Position numbers and translations under genes: made by a program. This document shows positions 1 through 5,886 of a stretch of 10,271 nt of DNA, in pieces; within the stretch, counting starts at the first letter, position 1; each line of letters starts with the position of its first letter. The stretch spans positions 1 to 10,271 of the forward strand of contig JBDIAS010000115.1 of NCBI GenBank assembly GCA_039812465.1, read 5' to 3'. This DNA comes from Austwickia sp039812465. GTDB lineage: Bacteria; Actinomycetota; Actinomycetes; Actinomycetales; Dermatophilaceae. The notes beneath the pieces are model-generated. The model made no database searches. It worked only from the letters and a program-made list of their open reading frames with translations, and was not told the DNA's origin.

Positions 1-46
1 CCGCCGCGACGTGCTCGGCTGAGCCGGCTCTGCAAGGGCGTCCACC

Positions 47-84
47 TGACGCCTACTCGCGATCGTGACGCCTACTCGCGATCG
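47..84. repeat. Perfect 19-bp tandem duplication
   Basis: The 19-mer TGACGCCTACTCGCGATCG occurs twice back to back (47-65 and 66-84) with no mismatch. Each copy ends in the palindrome CGATCG. No gene can be supported across it. It lies 114 bp upstream of the AraC-type regulator. It may be a simple replication duplication, a binding-site pair or the scar or end of a mobile element; the sequence does not decide between these. The rest of positions 1-197 shows nothing else I can support. Confidence 0.9.
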
Positions 85-197
85 GCCGCAAGGCCCAGCT
101 CCCCCGCGACCATGGGATGACAGGCGATCTCCTCGCGTTCGGTCAGCTCGACGCACTGTGCCCGCATGCGGCCTGACTCCTCTCGTGAACGGTCAGG

Positions 198-1088
198 ATG
201 GCCTCCGGGCTCGAGCCGACCTACCGTGAAGTGATGCAGGGCACACCGCACCCGGCGCTGCGGCCGTACGTGTCCGCCTACGTCGGCTACCACCAGATCG
301 GCGGGCTTCCCGAGGTGCATCACGGGATCGCCTCGCCGAGCGCGACGCTCATCGTGGCGTTCGATGCGCCACTCGACGTCTCGTGGCCGCACCGGCCGGA
401 GAGTCGCGGACGGTTCTGGACACTCGCCGCCGGGATGCACACGACGGCCGCCCTCATCCGTACACACCAGCGGCAGCACGGCATCCAACTCCAGCTCACC
501 CCGCTCGGGTGCCGACGGCTGCTCGGCGTGCCCGCCGGTGCGTTGGCGCGCCAGTTCGTGGCGCACGAGGACGTGCCGCTCGGTCTGGCCGACGACGTCC
601 ACGCCCGCCTGCAGGAGGCCTCGACGTGGCGGGAGCGGTTCGCGATCCTCGACCGGGCGCTTTTGACTGCGTGGCGTCGCTCGCCCGACGGCGACGCCCA
701 CCCGGCGGCGACCGAGAGCTGGCGGTTCCTGGAGTCCACGCGGGGCCTAATGAGCATCGAGCACGTAGCCCGTGAGACCGGGTGGAGCAGGCGGCACCTG
801 ACGCAGCGCTTCGTGGCGGAGTACGGGCTGGCGCCGAAGGAGGCGGCACGGCTGTTCCGGTTCCAGCGCGCGCGCCACCTGTCACGTCGCGGGCTGCCGC
901 TCGTCCGCGTGGCGGATGTGGCCGGGTACGCCGACCAGGCGCACCTGACGCGCGAATGGCGGGCGTTCGCGGGTCAGCCGCCGACCCGCACGCGCGCGGA
1001 GGAGATGTCTTTCGTGCCTGATCCGCCGCCGAACAAGCTGCCCCGGGAGGCGGCCCTCGCCGTCAGGGACCCGCCCAGGGGTCGATGA
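198..1088 (+). CDS. AraC-family transcriptional regulator
   Basis: Predicted cytoplasmic DNA-binding regulator of 296 aa. The N-terminal half (about residues 8-150) begins with a TYREV...HPALRPYVSAYVGYH stretch typical of the DUF6597-like domain found in front of AraC helix-turn-helix regions. The C-terminal part (about 175-270) holds two helix-turn-helix units: the first around IEHVARETGWSRRHLTQRF (187-205), the second around VADVAGYADQAHLTREWRAF. The length is normal for such regulators. The ATG at 198 is preferred over the in-frame ATG at 234 because the conserved YREV segment lies before the latter; no strong ribosome site is visible for either. The next genes are a toxin-antitoxin pair and an amidase, so the regulated target cannot be named. 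The last 26 bases overlap an antisense VapC remnant. The family call is firm; the ligand is unknown. Confidence 0.88.
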   Translation: MASGLEPTYREVMQGTPHPALRPYVSAYVGYHQIGGLPEVHHGIASPSATLIVAFDAPLDVSWPHRPESRGRFWTLAAGMHTTAALIRTHQRQHGIQLQLTPLGCRRLLGVPAGALARQFVAHEDVPLGLADDVHARLQEASTWRERFAILDRALLTAWRRSPDGDAHPAATESWRFLESTRGLMSIEHVARETGWSRRHLTQRFVAEYGLAPKEAARLFRFQRARHLSRRGLPLVRVADVAGYADQAHLTREWRAFAGQPPTRTRAEEMSFVPDPPPNKLPREAALAVRDPPRGR

Positions 1089-1155
1089 GGGTCAATCCGC
1101 CGACCCCCACGAAGTCCTTGGTATTGCGCGTAGCCAGCGGAAGGTCCCGGGGCAT
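1063..1155 (-). pseudogene. C-terminal fragment of a VapC-type PIN-domain toxin
   Basis: Reading the minus strand from an ATG at 1155 to a TGA at 1063-1065 gives 30 residues containing LPLATRNTKDF and GVGGLTLIDPW. This is the characteristic end of one VapC/FitB subgroup, where the TRN...DF segment carries the last acidic residue of the PIN active site. The N-terminal half of the toxin is missing. The frame stays open upstream to about 1295, but the extra residues show no PIN features, so the break is near 1155. The piece overlaps the last 26 bases of the AraC-type gene in antisense. It belongs to a different subgroup from the intact VapC downstream, so it is not a recent copy of that gene. 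It is probably a relic, although a short translated product cannot be excluded. Confidence 0.7.
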
Positions 1156-1254
1156 CTCGTGGCGGTCAGGAAGCTCGAGCTCGCTCTCGCGGAGCGTGAT
1201 CGAAGGTTCGGCCCCCGCGTAGGCAGATTGATCTGCGACCTCGCGGGAGGCCGA

Positions 1255-1286
1255 CTGAGATGTCGTACATGTCTGAGACGACGTAC
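1255..1286 (+). promoter_or_regulatory. Candidate VapB operator: imperfect direct repeat
   Basis: Two 14-mers, CTGAGATGTCGTAC (1255-1268) and CTGAGACGACGTAC (1273-1286), match at 12 of 14 positions with an 18-bp period, and similarity runs a few bases further. They end 28 bp before the antitoxin start and just upstream of its likely -10 box. Ribbon-helix-helix antitoxins usually bind repeated sites over their own promoter, so this pair is a reasonable operator. A weaker inverted repeat, GTCGT...ACGAC (1262-1282), overlaps it. Operator function is inferred. Confidence 0.45.
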
Positions 1287-1300
1287 GCGTCGCGAGTTGC

Positions 1301-1306
1301 TAGCAT
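1301..1306 (+). promoter_or_regulatory. Likely -10 box for vapBC, leaderless
   Basis: TAGCAT fits the actinobacterial TAnnnT -10 pattern and ends 8 bases before the antitoxin ATG at 1315. Transcription would begin at or within a couple of bases of the start codon. That agrees with the absence of a Shine-Dalgarno sequence in front of this ATG. No convincing -35 hexamer is visible. Confidence 0.5.
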
Positions 1307-1314
1307 TATGCGAC

Positions 1315-1533
1315 ATGCGGACCCTCTACTTGCGGAATGTGCCGGACCAGGTGGTTGCCGATCTCGAGGCGCTGGCCGCGGAGCAGTCCATGTCGGTGAG
1401 CGCTCTCGCCGTGCGTGAGCTCGCCGAGGCCGTGCAGTTCCGCAAGAACGCGGCGCTGCTAGAGACATTGCCGGCCACCCCCGTCGCGATGCAGGACCTC
1501 GTGGACGCCGTCCGAGAGGCGCGTGATCGGTGA
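1315..1533 (+). CDS. vapB: VapB-type ribbon-helix-helix antitoxin
   Basis: A 72-aa antitoxin expected to bind and neutralise the VapC toxin encoded next to it and to repress their shared promoter. Residues 3-38 (LYLRNVPDQVVADLEALAAE, then MSVSALAVREL) form the strand and two helices of a ribbon-helix-helix DNA-binding domain of the FitA/VapB kind. The C-terminal tail, rich in Arg, Asp and Glu (VREARDR), is the usual toxin-wrapping segment. The ATG at 1315 gives the typical antitoxin length and puts the domain at the N-terminus; the frame is open upstream from 1159, but those codons have no family match. The stop overlaps the toxin GTG start by 4 bp. Autoregulation through the upstream direct repeats is inferred. 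Confidence 0.88.
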   Translation: MRTLYLRNVPDQVVADLEALAAEQSMSVSALAVRELAEAVQFRKNAALLETLPATPVAMQDLVDAVREARDR

Positions 1534-1919
1534 TCGTCATCGACAGCTCGGTGGCCCTGGGGCTGTTGCACCGCGAGCCCGTGACCGTGGCTGCGGTGGC
1601 AGACCGCCGACTGGCGGCCCCGCACCTGATCGACGCGGAGGTGGCGCATGCCCTGCGCGGACTGGTCCTCGGTCGCAAGCTGGCGGTCGCCACGGCCGAG
1701 CAGATGCTCCGAGTGTGGGCCGTACTCGCCGTGCGGCGTCTGCCCATGGCTGGCCTCTTGGAGCGGGCCTGGGAGCTCTGTGACAATCTGACCTGCTACG
1801 ACGCGCTCTTCGTGGCCACGGCCGAGGTCTTGCAGGTGCCGCTTGTGACCGCGGATCGACGGCTCACGACCGCCCCTGACGTGCGGTGCCGCATCGAGCT
1901 GCTTCCAGCGGCGGGCTGA
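1530..1919 (+). CDS. vapC: VapC-type PIN-domain ribonuclease toxin
   Basis: A 129-aa PIN-domain protein, full length for VapC, expected to be a metal-dependent RNase that cleaves tRNA or rRNA when freed from VapB. The acidic residues expected in the active site are present: D5 (VIDSSV), E37 (IDAEVAHALR), D91 (TCYDALFVATAE) and D109 (VTADRRL). The start is GTG at 1530, overlapping the antitoxin stop as GTGA, which implies translational coupling and supports co-expression. No coding defect is visible, so the pair appears functional. It is followed by a repeat array rather than another gene. The RNA target cannot be read from the sequence. Confidence 0.92.
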   Translation: MIVIDSSVALGLLHREPVTVAAVADRRLAAPHLIDAEVAHALRGLVLGRKLAVATAEQMLRVWAVLAVRRLPMAGLLERAWELCDNLTCYDALFVATAEVLQVPLVTADRRLTTAPDVRCRIELLPAAG

Positions 1920-1950
1920 CCAGACGCCCATGCTGGACATCACCATGGGA

Positions 1951-2066
1951 TGACTCACCTCGATGAGGGGTGACTCACCCGTTTCGGGTGAGTTTCGCTG
2001 GGTGAGTTCGACGGGTCAGTTTCCCGGGGTGAGTTTCGCTGGTCAGTGGGTCAGTTTCGCCGGGTC
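1951..2066. repeat. Array of degenerate 13-15-bp direct repeats, possible IS end
   Basis: From about 1951 the sequence is made largely of short units starting GGGTGAGT, GGGTCAGT or GGGTGACT and often continuing TTCGC. Clear copies begin at about 1986, 2000, 2013, 2025 and 2049. A rough consensus is GGGTsAGTTTCGC. Multiple short repeats of the GGGTCAGTTT kind are typical of the transposase-binding ends of IS21-like elements, but neither istA nor istB is in the window, so a solo end or relic is inferred. The last units run into the 3' end of the amidase gene, whose final codons (LTRRN) and stop are supplied by repeat sequence. Confidence 0.65.
1973..1993. terminator. Candidate bidirectional hairpin between convergent genes
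   Basis: ACTCACCC (1973-1980) and GGGTGAGT (1986-1993) form a perfect 8-bp stem around the loop GTTTC. It sits between the 3' ends of the toxin gene and the convergent amidase gene. There is no U tract on either side, so it would be an actinobacterial-type hairpin only. It could equally be a by-product of the repeat array it lies in. Confidence 0.4.
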
Positions 2067-3433
2067 AGGGCCGCGGGTCGCAAGAGCTCTTCGAGAGCCG
2101 CGGCCACGGAGAGCAACTCGCGATCTGCGTCGATGCGGGCGTCGAGTTCGATGCCGACCGGCAAACCCGTCGACGTCTTGCCGGCCGGCACGCTGATGCC
2201 GGGATGGCCGGCCACGCCGCCGAGGTTGGCGTGCCGCACCACCAGCGGGAAGGTCGGCACCTCCTGGCCGAGGAACTCCGTCGTCTCGTCGTCGCCGATG
2301 GGTGGCGGCGGGCAGGGGGTGGTCGGGAAGACCAAGGCGGCGAGCCGCTGCTCGTCGAGCAGGCGTGCGTACGCGCGCTGCAGCTCCGCGCGCTTCTCCA
2401 TCAACGCTCGGTGCGCCTCGGCGTCGTCCTCCCAACCCATCACGGCCGTCATGAGCGCCGCGACGTCCGGCGACGAGACCTTCTCCGCCACCTCTTCGAC
2501 CGTCACGCCGCCGCCCGTTCGCTCGAGATGCTCGGAGAGATCCGGCCGCATCTCGGCGAGGCAGATCGGGACCGCGATCTCGTCGATGAAGCCCTGCAGC
2601 TCGTGAACCGTCACATCGACGATCACCGCTCCGGCCACCGTCAGAGCATCCAGGGCCGCCTCACACACGTACTCCACGTCGGGATGGAGGTCATCCCAGA
2701 ACTCCTTGGGCGCCCCGAAACGCAGCCCACGAAGATCCGCGGCCGAGAAGGCGCTCGGGTTCTCGCCCGCCAACACCTGGTCCACCCGTGCGACCTCGCG
2801 CACCGTGCGCGCGATGACACCGGCCGTGTCTCGAGTGTGGGAGATCGGGACGATGCCGTCGGCCGGATAACGCCCGTGGCTCGGGCGGAATCCGACCAAG
2901 CCACAGTACGCGGCGGGGATACGCGAGGAGCCCCCCGTGTCCGCGGCCAGCCCCACGGGCGCGATGCCCGCGGCGACGGCAACGGCTGTGCCGCCGCTCG
3001 ATCCGCCGGGGATCCTGGTGGGGTCGAAGGGGTTCCGGGCGGCTCCGCTGAAGGCGTTGTTCGTCGTGATGCCGAACGACAGCTCGTGCATCGTGTTCTT
3101 GGCGGCGATGAACGCACCCGCCTCCCGCAACCGAGCGACGACCCCCGCGTCGGTCTCGGCCACGCGGCCGGCCAAGGCGGCGGTGCCACCGCTCGTGGCC
3201 ATGCCGGCGACGTCGAAGACGTCCTTCGCCACGACGGGCAGGCCATGCAGCGGCCCGGCCACACACGACGTCGCTCGATCGACGAGACCGGACTGCCACC
3301 CCTCGACCAGCGGGTTCAGGGGCTCCGCGTCCTCCGCTGCTCGTCGCACGGCCTGGGCCACGTCCTGCAGACTCACGCTCTTGTCGCTCACCTGAGCCAC
3401 GAGCTCGCTCGTCGAATCCAGTCGTACGGTCAT
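2051..3433 (-). CDS. Amidase-signature hydrolase, indoleacetamide/mandelamide hydrolase-like
   Basis: A 460-aa cytoplasmic amidase that should hydrolyse a carboxamide to acid and ammonia. The Ser-cisSer-Lys triad is visible: K70 in LPVVAKDVFDVAG, S145 in IPGGSSGGTA and nucleophile S169 in ADTGGSSRIPAAYCG. The following GFRPSHGRYP and DGIVPISHTRDTAG segments are closest, from memory, to indoleacetamide and mandelamide hydrolases rather than the GatA amidotransferase subunit; no gatB or gatC is nearby. The start at 3433 is chosen because AGGAG lies 6 bases upstream; the frame is open to 3619, but the extra 62 residues show no family features. The gene is divergent from the VOC gene and convergent with vapC. 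Its final codons fall in the repeat array, so the natural C-terminus may be slightly altered. The substrate is unproven. Confidence 0.88.
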   Translation of the reverse strand: MTVRLDSTSELVAQVSDKSVSLQDVAQAVRRAAEDAEPLNPLVEGWQSGLVDRATSCVAGPLHGLPVVAKDVFDVAGMATSGGTAALAGRVAETDAGVVARLREAGAFIAAKNTMHELSFGITTNNAFSGAARNPFDPTRIPGGSSGGTAVAVAAGIAPVGLAADTGGSSRIPAAYCGLVGFRPSHGRYPADGIVPISHTRDTAGVIARTVREVARVDQVLAGENPSAFSAADLRGLRFGAPKEFWDDLHPDVEYVCEAALDALTVAGAVIVDVTVHELQGFIDEIAVPICLAEMRPDLSEHLERTGGGVTVEEVAEKVSSPDVAALMTAVMGWEDDAEAHRALMEKRAELQRAYARLLDEQRLAALVFPTTPCPPPPIGDDETTEFLGQEVPTFPLVVRHANLGGVAGHPGISVPAGKTSTGLPVGIELDARIDADRELLSVAAALEELLRPAALTRRN

Positions 3434-3439
3434 CGCTGA

Positions 3440-3444
3440 CTCCT
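3440..3444 (-). promoter_or_regulatory. Shine-Dalgarno site fixing the amidase start
   Basis: On the minus strand AGGAG lies 6 bases before the ATG at 3433. It selects this start over the longer open frame reaching 3619. The 154-bp divergent interval to the VOC gene must hold both promoters, but I see no convincing -35/-10 pair in it. Confidence 0.7.
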
Positions 3445-3587
3445 CATCTGCCCGGGACTCCACTATGCCTGGCGGATCCATCGGCGAAGGGGCAGCGGAC
3501 ATCGAGCCGCAGGCTGGCCCGCCCGCCTCACGCAGCAGCTCCCATTCGTACAAGACCGACGCCCGTGAGCCGGGCCACCCTGGACGC

Positions 3588-4013
3588 ATGACATCGACAA
3601 CGCGCACCTCACCCATCACGACTCTGTTCCACTGCCTGAGCTTCGAGGACGCCGACGCGGGGATGGATTTCCTGCGCGCCGTGGGGTTCGTCGAGGTGGC
3701 CGTCTACCGCAGCGCGGACGACCCGAGCGTGGTCGACCACGCGCAGTTCCGCTGGGGCGACCGCGGCGGCCTGATGTGCGGCTCGGCCGCGAGGACCGAC
3801 GGCGAGCTGCAGCGCCGCCCGGGGACATCCGTCTGCTACTGCGTGGTCGACTCCGACGAAGAAGTAGACGCCGTCTACGAGCGGGCGCTCGCCGCAGGGG
3901 CGCTCGGGGTCAAGGAGCCGGAGAACCCGCCGTACGGCGGACGCGACTGCCTCGTGAAGGACACCGAGGGCAACCAGTGGTCGTTCGGCTCCTACTCCGG
4001 CGAGCCCGCGTGA
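3588..4013 (+). CDS. VOC-family (glyoxalase/bleomycin-resistance fold) protein
   Basis: A 141-aa single-domain protein of the vicinal-oxygen-chelate superfamily, which includes glyoxalase I, extradiol dioxygenases and antibiotic-binding proteins. An N-terminal strand and helix (TLFHCLSFEDADAGMDFLRA, 12-31) with GFVEVAVYR is followed by the second repeat ending in PYGGRDCLVKDTEGNQWSFG (115-134), the usual C-terminal signature (DPEGNxWxFGxY type). The ATG at 3588 is chosen because it begins just before the domain; the frame runs upstream to 3465 without family features. There is no strong ribosome site, only GGA about 5 bases upstream. The gene is divergent from the amidase and alone on its strand until 4180. 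Catalytic activity and substrate cannot be assigned; a stress or resistance role is possible. Confidence 0.85.
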   Translation: MTSTTRTSPITTLFHCLSFEDADAGMDFLRAVGFVEVAVYRSADDPSVVDHAQFRWGDRGGLMCGSAARTDGELQRRPGTSVCYCVVDSDEEVDAVYERALAAGALGVKEPENPPYGGRDCLVKDTEGNQWSFGSYSGEPA

Positions 4014-4027
4014 CCTGACGAGCCCAG

Positions 4028-4062
4028 GCCCTCGCCGGGGGGTGTTCGCCGGGGGTGAGGGC
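4028..4062 (+). terminator. Candidate hairpin terminator after the VOC gene
   Basis: GCCCTCGCC (4028-4036) pairs with GGTGAGGGC (4054-4062), nine pairs including one G-U, around a 17-base G-rich loop. It begins 15 bases after the VOC stop codon. No U tract follows, as is common in actinobacteria. Termination is inferred from position and stem only. Confidence 0.45.
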
Positions 4063-4167
4063 GATCGCCCCACCAGGGGACTTGACCCCGCGAGCGCCTG
4101 ACGGGCTGCGCGCCGAGTGAGGACTCAGCCGCGGGGCTACCGTGGACGTCGACCGGTCCCGGCAGGC

Positions 4168-4175
4168 AGGGGAGG
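4168..4175 (+). promoter_or_regulatory. Ribosome binding site for the flavin-barrel gene
   Basis: AGGGGAGG ends 4 bases before the ATG at 4180. This favours that start over the in-frame codons back to 4117. Upstream, TACCGT (4138-4143) could be a -10 box, but no matching -35 is seen. Confidence 0.6.
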
Positions 4176-4179
4176 CGTC

Positions 4180-4728
4180 ATGGCGCAGCAGTACCCGCAG
4201 ATCACCGACCGGCTGAGGTCGTTCATCGAGGCCCAGCACCTGTACTTCGTCGCGACCGCGGCCCGAAACGGTCGCGTCAACGTCTCCCCGAAAGGCCTGG
4301 ACAGCCTGCGTATCCTCTCGCCGACGCGGGTCGTCTGGCTCAACGGGACCGGCAGTGGCAACGAGACCGCCGCCCACCTGATCGACACCCCGCGGATGAC
4401 GATCATGTTCTGCTCGTTCGAGCGGGAACCGCTGATCCTGCGGCTCTACGGCACCGCGCGGGCGGTCCACGAGGGCGACGACGAGTGGCCCGAGTTGCTC
4501 GGGCTGTTCCCGCCCATGCTGGGCGCGCGCAACATCTTCGTGCTCGACGTCGACCTGGCGATGACGTCCTGCGGGTACGGGGTCCCGGAGCTCGACTTCG
4601 CGCGGGACCGCACCATGATGGACACGTGGGCCGCCAAGAAGGGCCCGGACGGCCTGCGGGCCTATCAGGCCGAGCACAACCAGGTCAGCCTCGACGGCCT
4701 CCCGACGATGCTGCCCGTCAGCCCGTGA
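4180..4728 (+). CDS. Pyridoxamine 5'-phosphate oxidase-like FMN-binding protein
   Basis: A 182-aa predicted split-barrel flavin protein. HLYFVATAARNGRVNVSPKG (20-39) and DSLRILSPTRVVWLNGTGSG (41-60) are typical of the pyridoxamine-phosphate-oxidase-related family, in which FMN binds at the barrel dimer interface. The middle segment MTIMFCSFEREPLILRLYG continues the barrel. The protein lacks the C-terminal dimerisation region of true PdxH, so vitamin B6 oxidation should not be assumed; related proteins use FMN or F420 on varied substrates. The start is supported by AGGGGAGG upstream. The stop overlaps the GTG of the Nudix gene (GTGA), implying one transcript and coupled translation. The fold call is firm; the reaction is unknown. 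Confidence 0.85.
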   Translation: MAQQYPQITDRLRSFIEAQHLYFVATAARNGRVNVSPKGLDSLRILSPTRVVWLNGTGSGNETAAHLIDTPRMTIMFCSFEREPLILRLYGTARAVHEGDDEWPELLGLFPPMLGARNIFVLDVDLAMTSCGYGVPELDFARDRTMMDTWAAKKGPDGLRAYQAEHNQVSLDGLPTMLPVSP

Positions 4729-5765
4729 CCACGTCGGGGGCAGGACCGGACGAAGACCGATCGCAGTCCGAGCACGGGGCGTCCTTCGAGCCCTCCGTGG
4801 ACACAGGGCTGCTCGACGGGCCGGCGCGCACCGACGCGGTCGAGTCCGCGAGCGGGTCCGCGCAGGTGACGCCCGGCTCCCAGGCGGACGGGCCGGTCGA
4901 CGCCCCCGACTGGCTGCTGCGCGTCATGCCCGTCCTGCGCGCGGCGTGGGGCGAGCCGCCGGCGCACGAGCGCGAGTACCTGAGCGATAGCCACCTCACC
5001 GTGCGCTCCTCCGCGGAGCACCGGGCGCTCCCCCATGACCGCCCCCACCTGATCGACGACGCGGTGGACTGGTTCCGTACCTACGCCCCTCCGGCGAGTC
5101 CTCCCCGTCGGTCGGCCGTACTCGTCCTGTTCGCGCCTCGCGGCCCAGACGCCGCCCACCCGGGTGTCGACGCATGGGGATGGCCGAGAGGGGACGGCCC
5201 GGGTAGACCCGGCGGTCCTGGTGGTCGCAGCTCACGCCTGCCCACCTCGTACGACTGCGACGTGCTGCTCACCGAACGGGCCGCCGCCATGCGCAGCCAC
5301 GCCGCCCAGGTCGTGTGCCCGGGCGGACACCTCGACCCCGGCGACGACGGACCGATCGGCGCGGCGCTCCGCGAGGCGCGGGAGGAGGTCGGTCTCGACG
5401 CCTCGAGCGTGCAGATCGTCGGCGAGATGCCCGGGCTCTACCTGACACCCAGCGGCACCGCGGTCATCCCCGTGCTGGGCTGGTGGGCGAGCCCGCACCC
5501 GGTGGGCGTCGTCGACCCCGCGGAGGTCGCCCGCGTCGCGCTCGCCGACCTCGACCACCTCCTCGACCCGAGGAACCGGTTCACCGTGGTCGGCCCGATG
5601 GGATACCGCGGGCCCGGTTTCAGCGTGGACGGGCTGTTCGTGTGGGGGTTCACCGCGAACCTGCTGACGCACGTGTTCGAGCTCGCCGGGATCGCCCCGG
5701 CCTGGGACGAGAGCGTGATCCGCCCGCTGCCGCCACACCTGGCCGCCGCGTACTGGCCGCGCTGA
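4725..5765 (+). CDS. Nudix hydrolase, CoA-pyrophosphatase (NudL) type
   Basis: A 346-aa protein whose Nudix region resembles NudL-type CoA diphosphatases, which split CoA into phosphopantetheine and 3',5'-ADP. VLLTERAAAMRSHAAQVVCP (180-199) matches the extra LLTxRSxxLRxHxGQVxFP motif that distinguishes this group, and the Nudix box follows with GGHLDPGDDG (200-209) and REAREEVGL (216-224). As in E. coli NudL, the box is one residue longer than the classical pattern and carries Asp in place of the first Glu. Unusual features are an acidic, Ser/Gly-rich N-terminal extension (1-58) and a Gly/Pro-rich insert (about 140-175). GTG at 4725 overlaps the upstream stop; in-frame GTG at 4866 or ATG at 4926 are shorter alternatives. 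The final codons begin a 33-bp tandem duplication. Specificity is inferred. Confidence 0.82.
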   Translation: MTTSGAGPDEDRSQSEHGASFEPSVDTGLLDGPARTDAVESASGSAQVTPGSQADGPVDAPDWLLRVMPVLRAAWGEPPAHEREYLSDSHLTVRSSAEHRALPHDRPHLIDDAVDWFRTYAPPASPPRRSAVLVLFAPRGPDAAHPGVDAWGWPRGDGPGRPGGPGGRSSRLPTSYDCDVLLTERAAAMRSHAAQVVCPGGHLDPGDDGPIGAALREAREEVGLDASSVQIVGEMPGLYLTPSGTAVIPVLGWWASPHPVGVVDPAEVARVALADLDHLLDPRNRFTVVGPMGYRGPGFSVDGLFVWGFTANLLTHVFELAGIAPAWDESVIRPLPPHLAAAYWPR

Positions 5766-5813
5766 CGCGCGCTGGCCCCTGCGTACTGGTCGTGCTGGGG
5801 CGCGCTGGGCCCT
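5748..5813. repeat. 33-bp imperfect tandem duplication over the 3' end of the Nudix gene
   Basis: Units 5748-5780 and 5781-5813 match at 28 of 33 positions, both starting GCGTACTGG. Unit 1 encodes the last residues AYWPR and contains the TGA stop; in unit 2 the same codon position reads TGG. A partial third unit (GCG...TCG) may follow. The pattern looks like slippage duplication of a gene end. No regulatory meaning is evident. Confidence 0.75.
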
Positions 5814-5874
5814 GCGAATCGTCGCGGTGCCGCCCGCCGTGCCCGTATGCCTAGGCGCGCCGGTACCCCGCGGC

Positions 5875-5880
5875 TAGGGT
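5875..5880 (+). promoter_or_regulatory. Likely -10 box of the three-gene operon, leaderless
   Basis: TAGGGT fits TAnnnT and ends 6 bases before the ATG at 5887, the spacing expected for a transcript that starts at or next to the initiation codon. There is no Shine-Dalgarno sequence before this ATG, which fits leaderless translation. The 121-bp gap from the Nudix gene supports a separate transcription unit. No clear -35 is seen. Confidence 0.55.
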
Positions 5881-5886
5881 CGAGCC

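Noticed and set aside
2..22. Possible C-terminal end of an upstream gene (RRDVLG, stop)
   Set aside because: Only six codons are visible in this frame and nothing identifies it as coding; other frames are equally open.
1159..1314. N-terminal extension of the antitoxin from 1159
   Set aside because: The residues lack any ribbon-helix-helix character and overlap the likely promoter and operator; the start at 1315 gives the normal length.
1951..2066. Possible CRISPR array
   Set aside because: Units are 13-15 bp, degenerate and nearly contiguous, with no regular unique spacers and no cas genes.
2204..3439. Long plus-strand open frame of 411 codons opposite the amidase
   Set aside because: Its product is Arg/Gly/His-rich without any domain pattern, and the minus strand carries a complete amidase with all catalytic motifs. 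It is a shadow of GC-rich codon use.
3465..3587. N-terminal extension of the VOC protein
   Set aside because: It falls in the divergent promoter interval, and the domain starts right after the ATG at 3588.
3434..3619. 62-residue N-terminal extension of the amidase
   Set aside because: A good AGGAG site precedes the internal ATG at 3433, and the extension has no family similarity or signal peptide.
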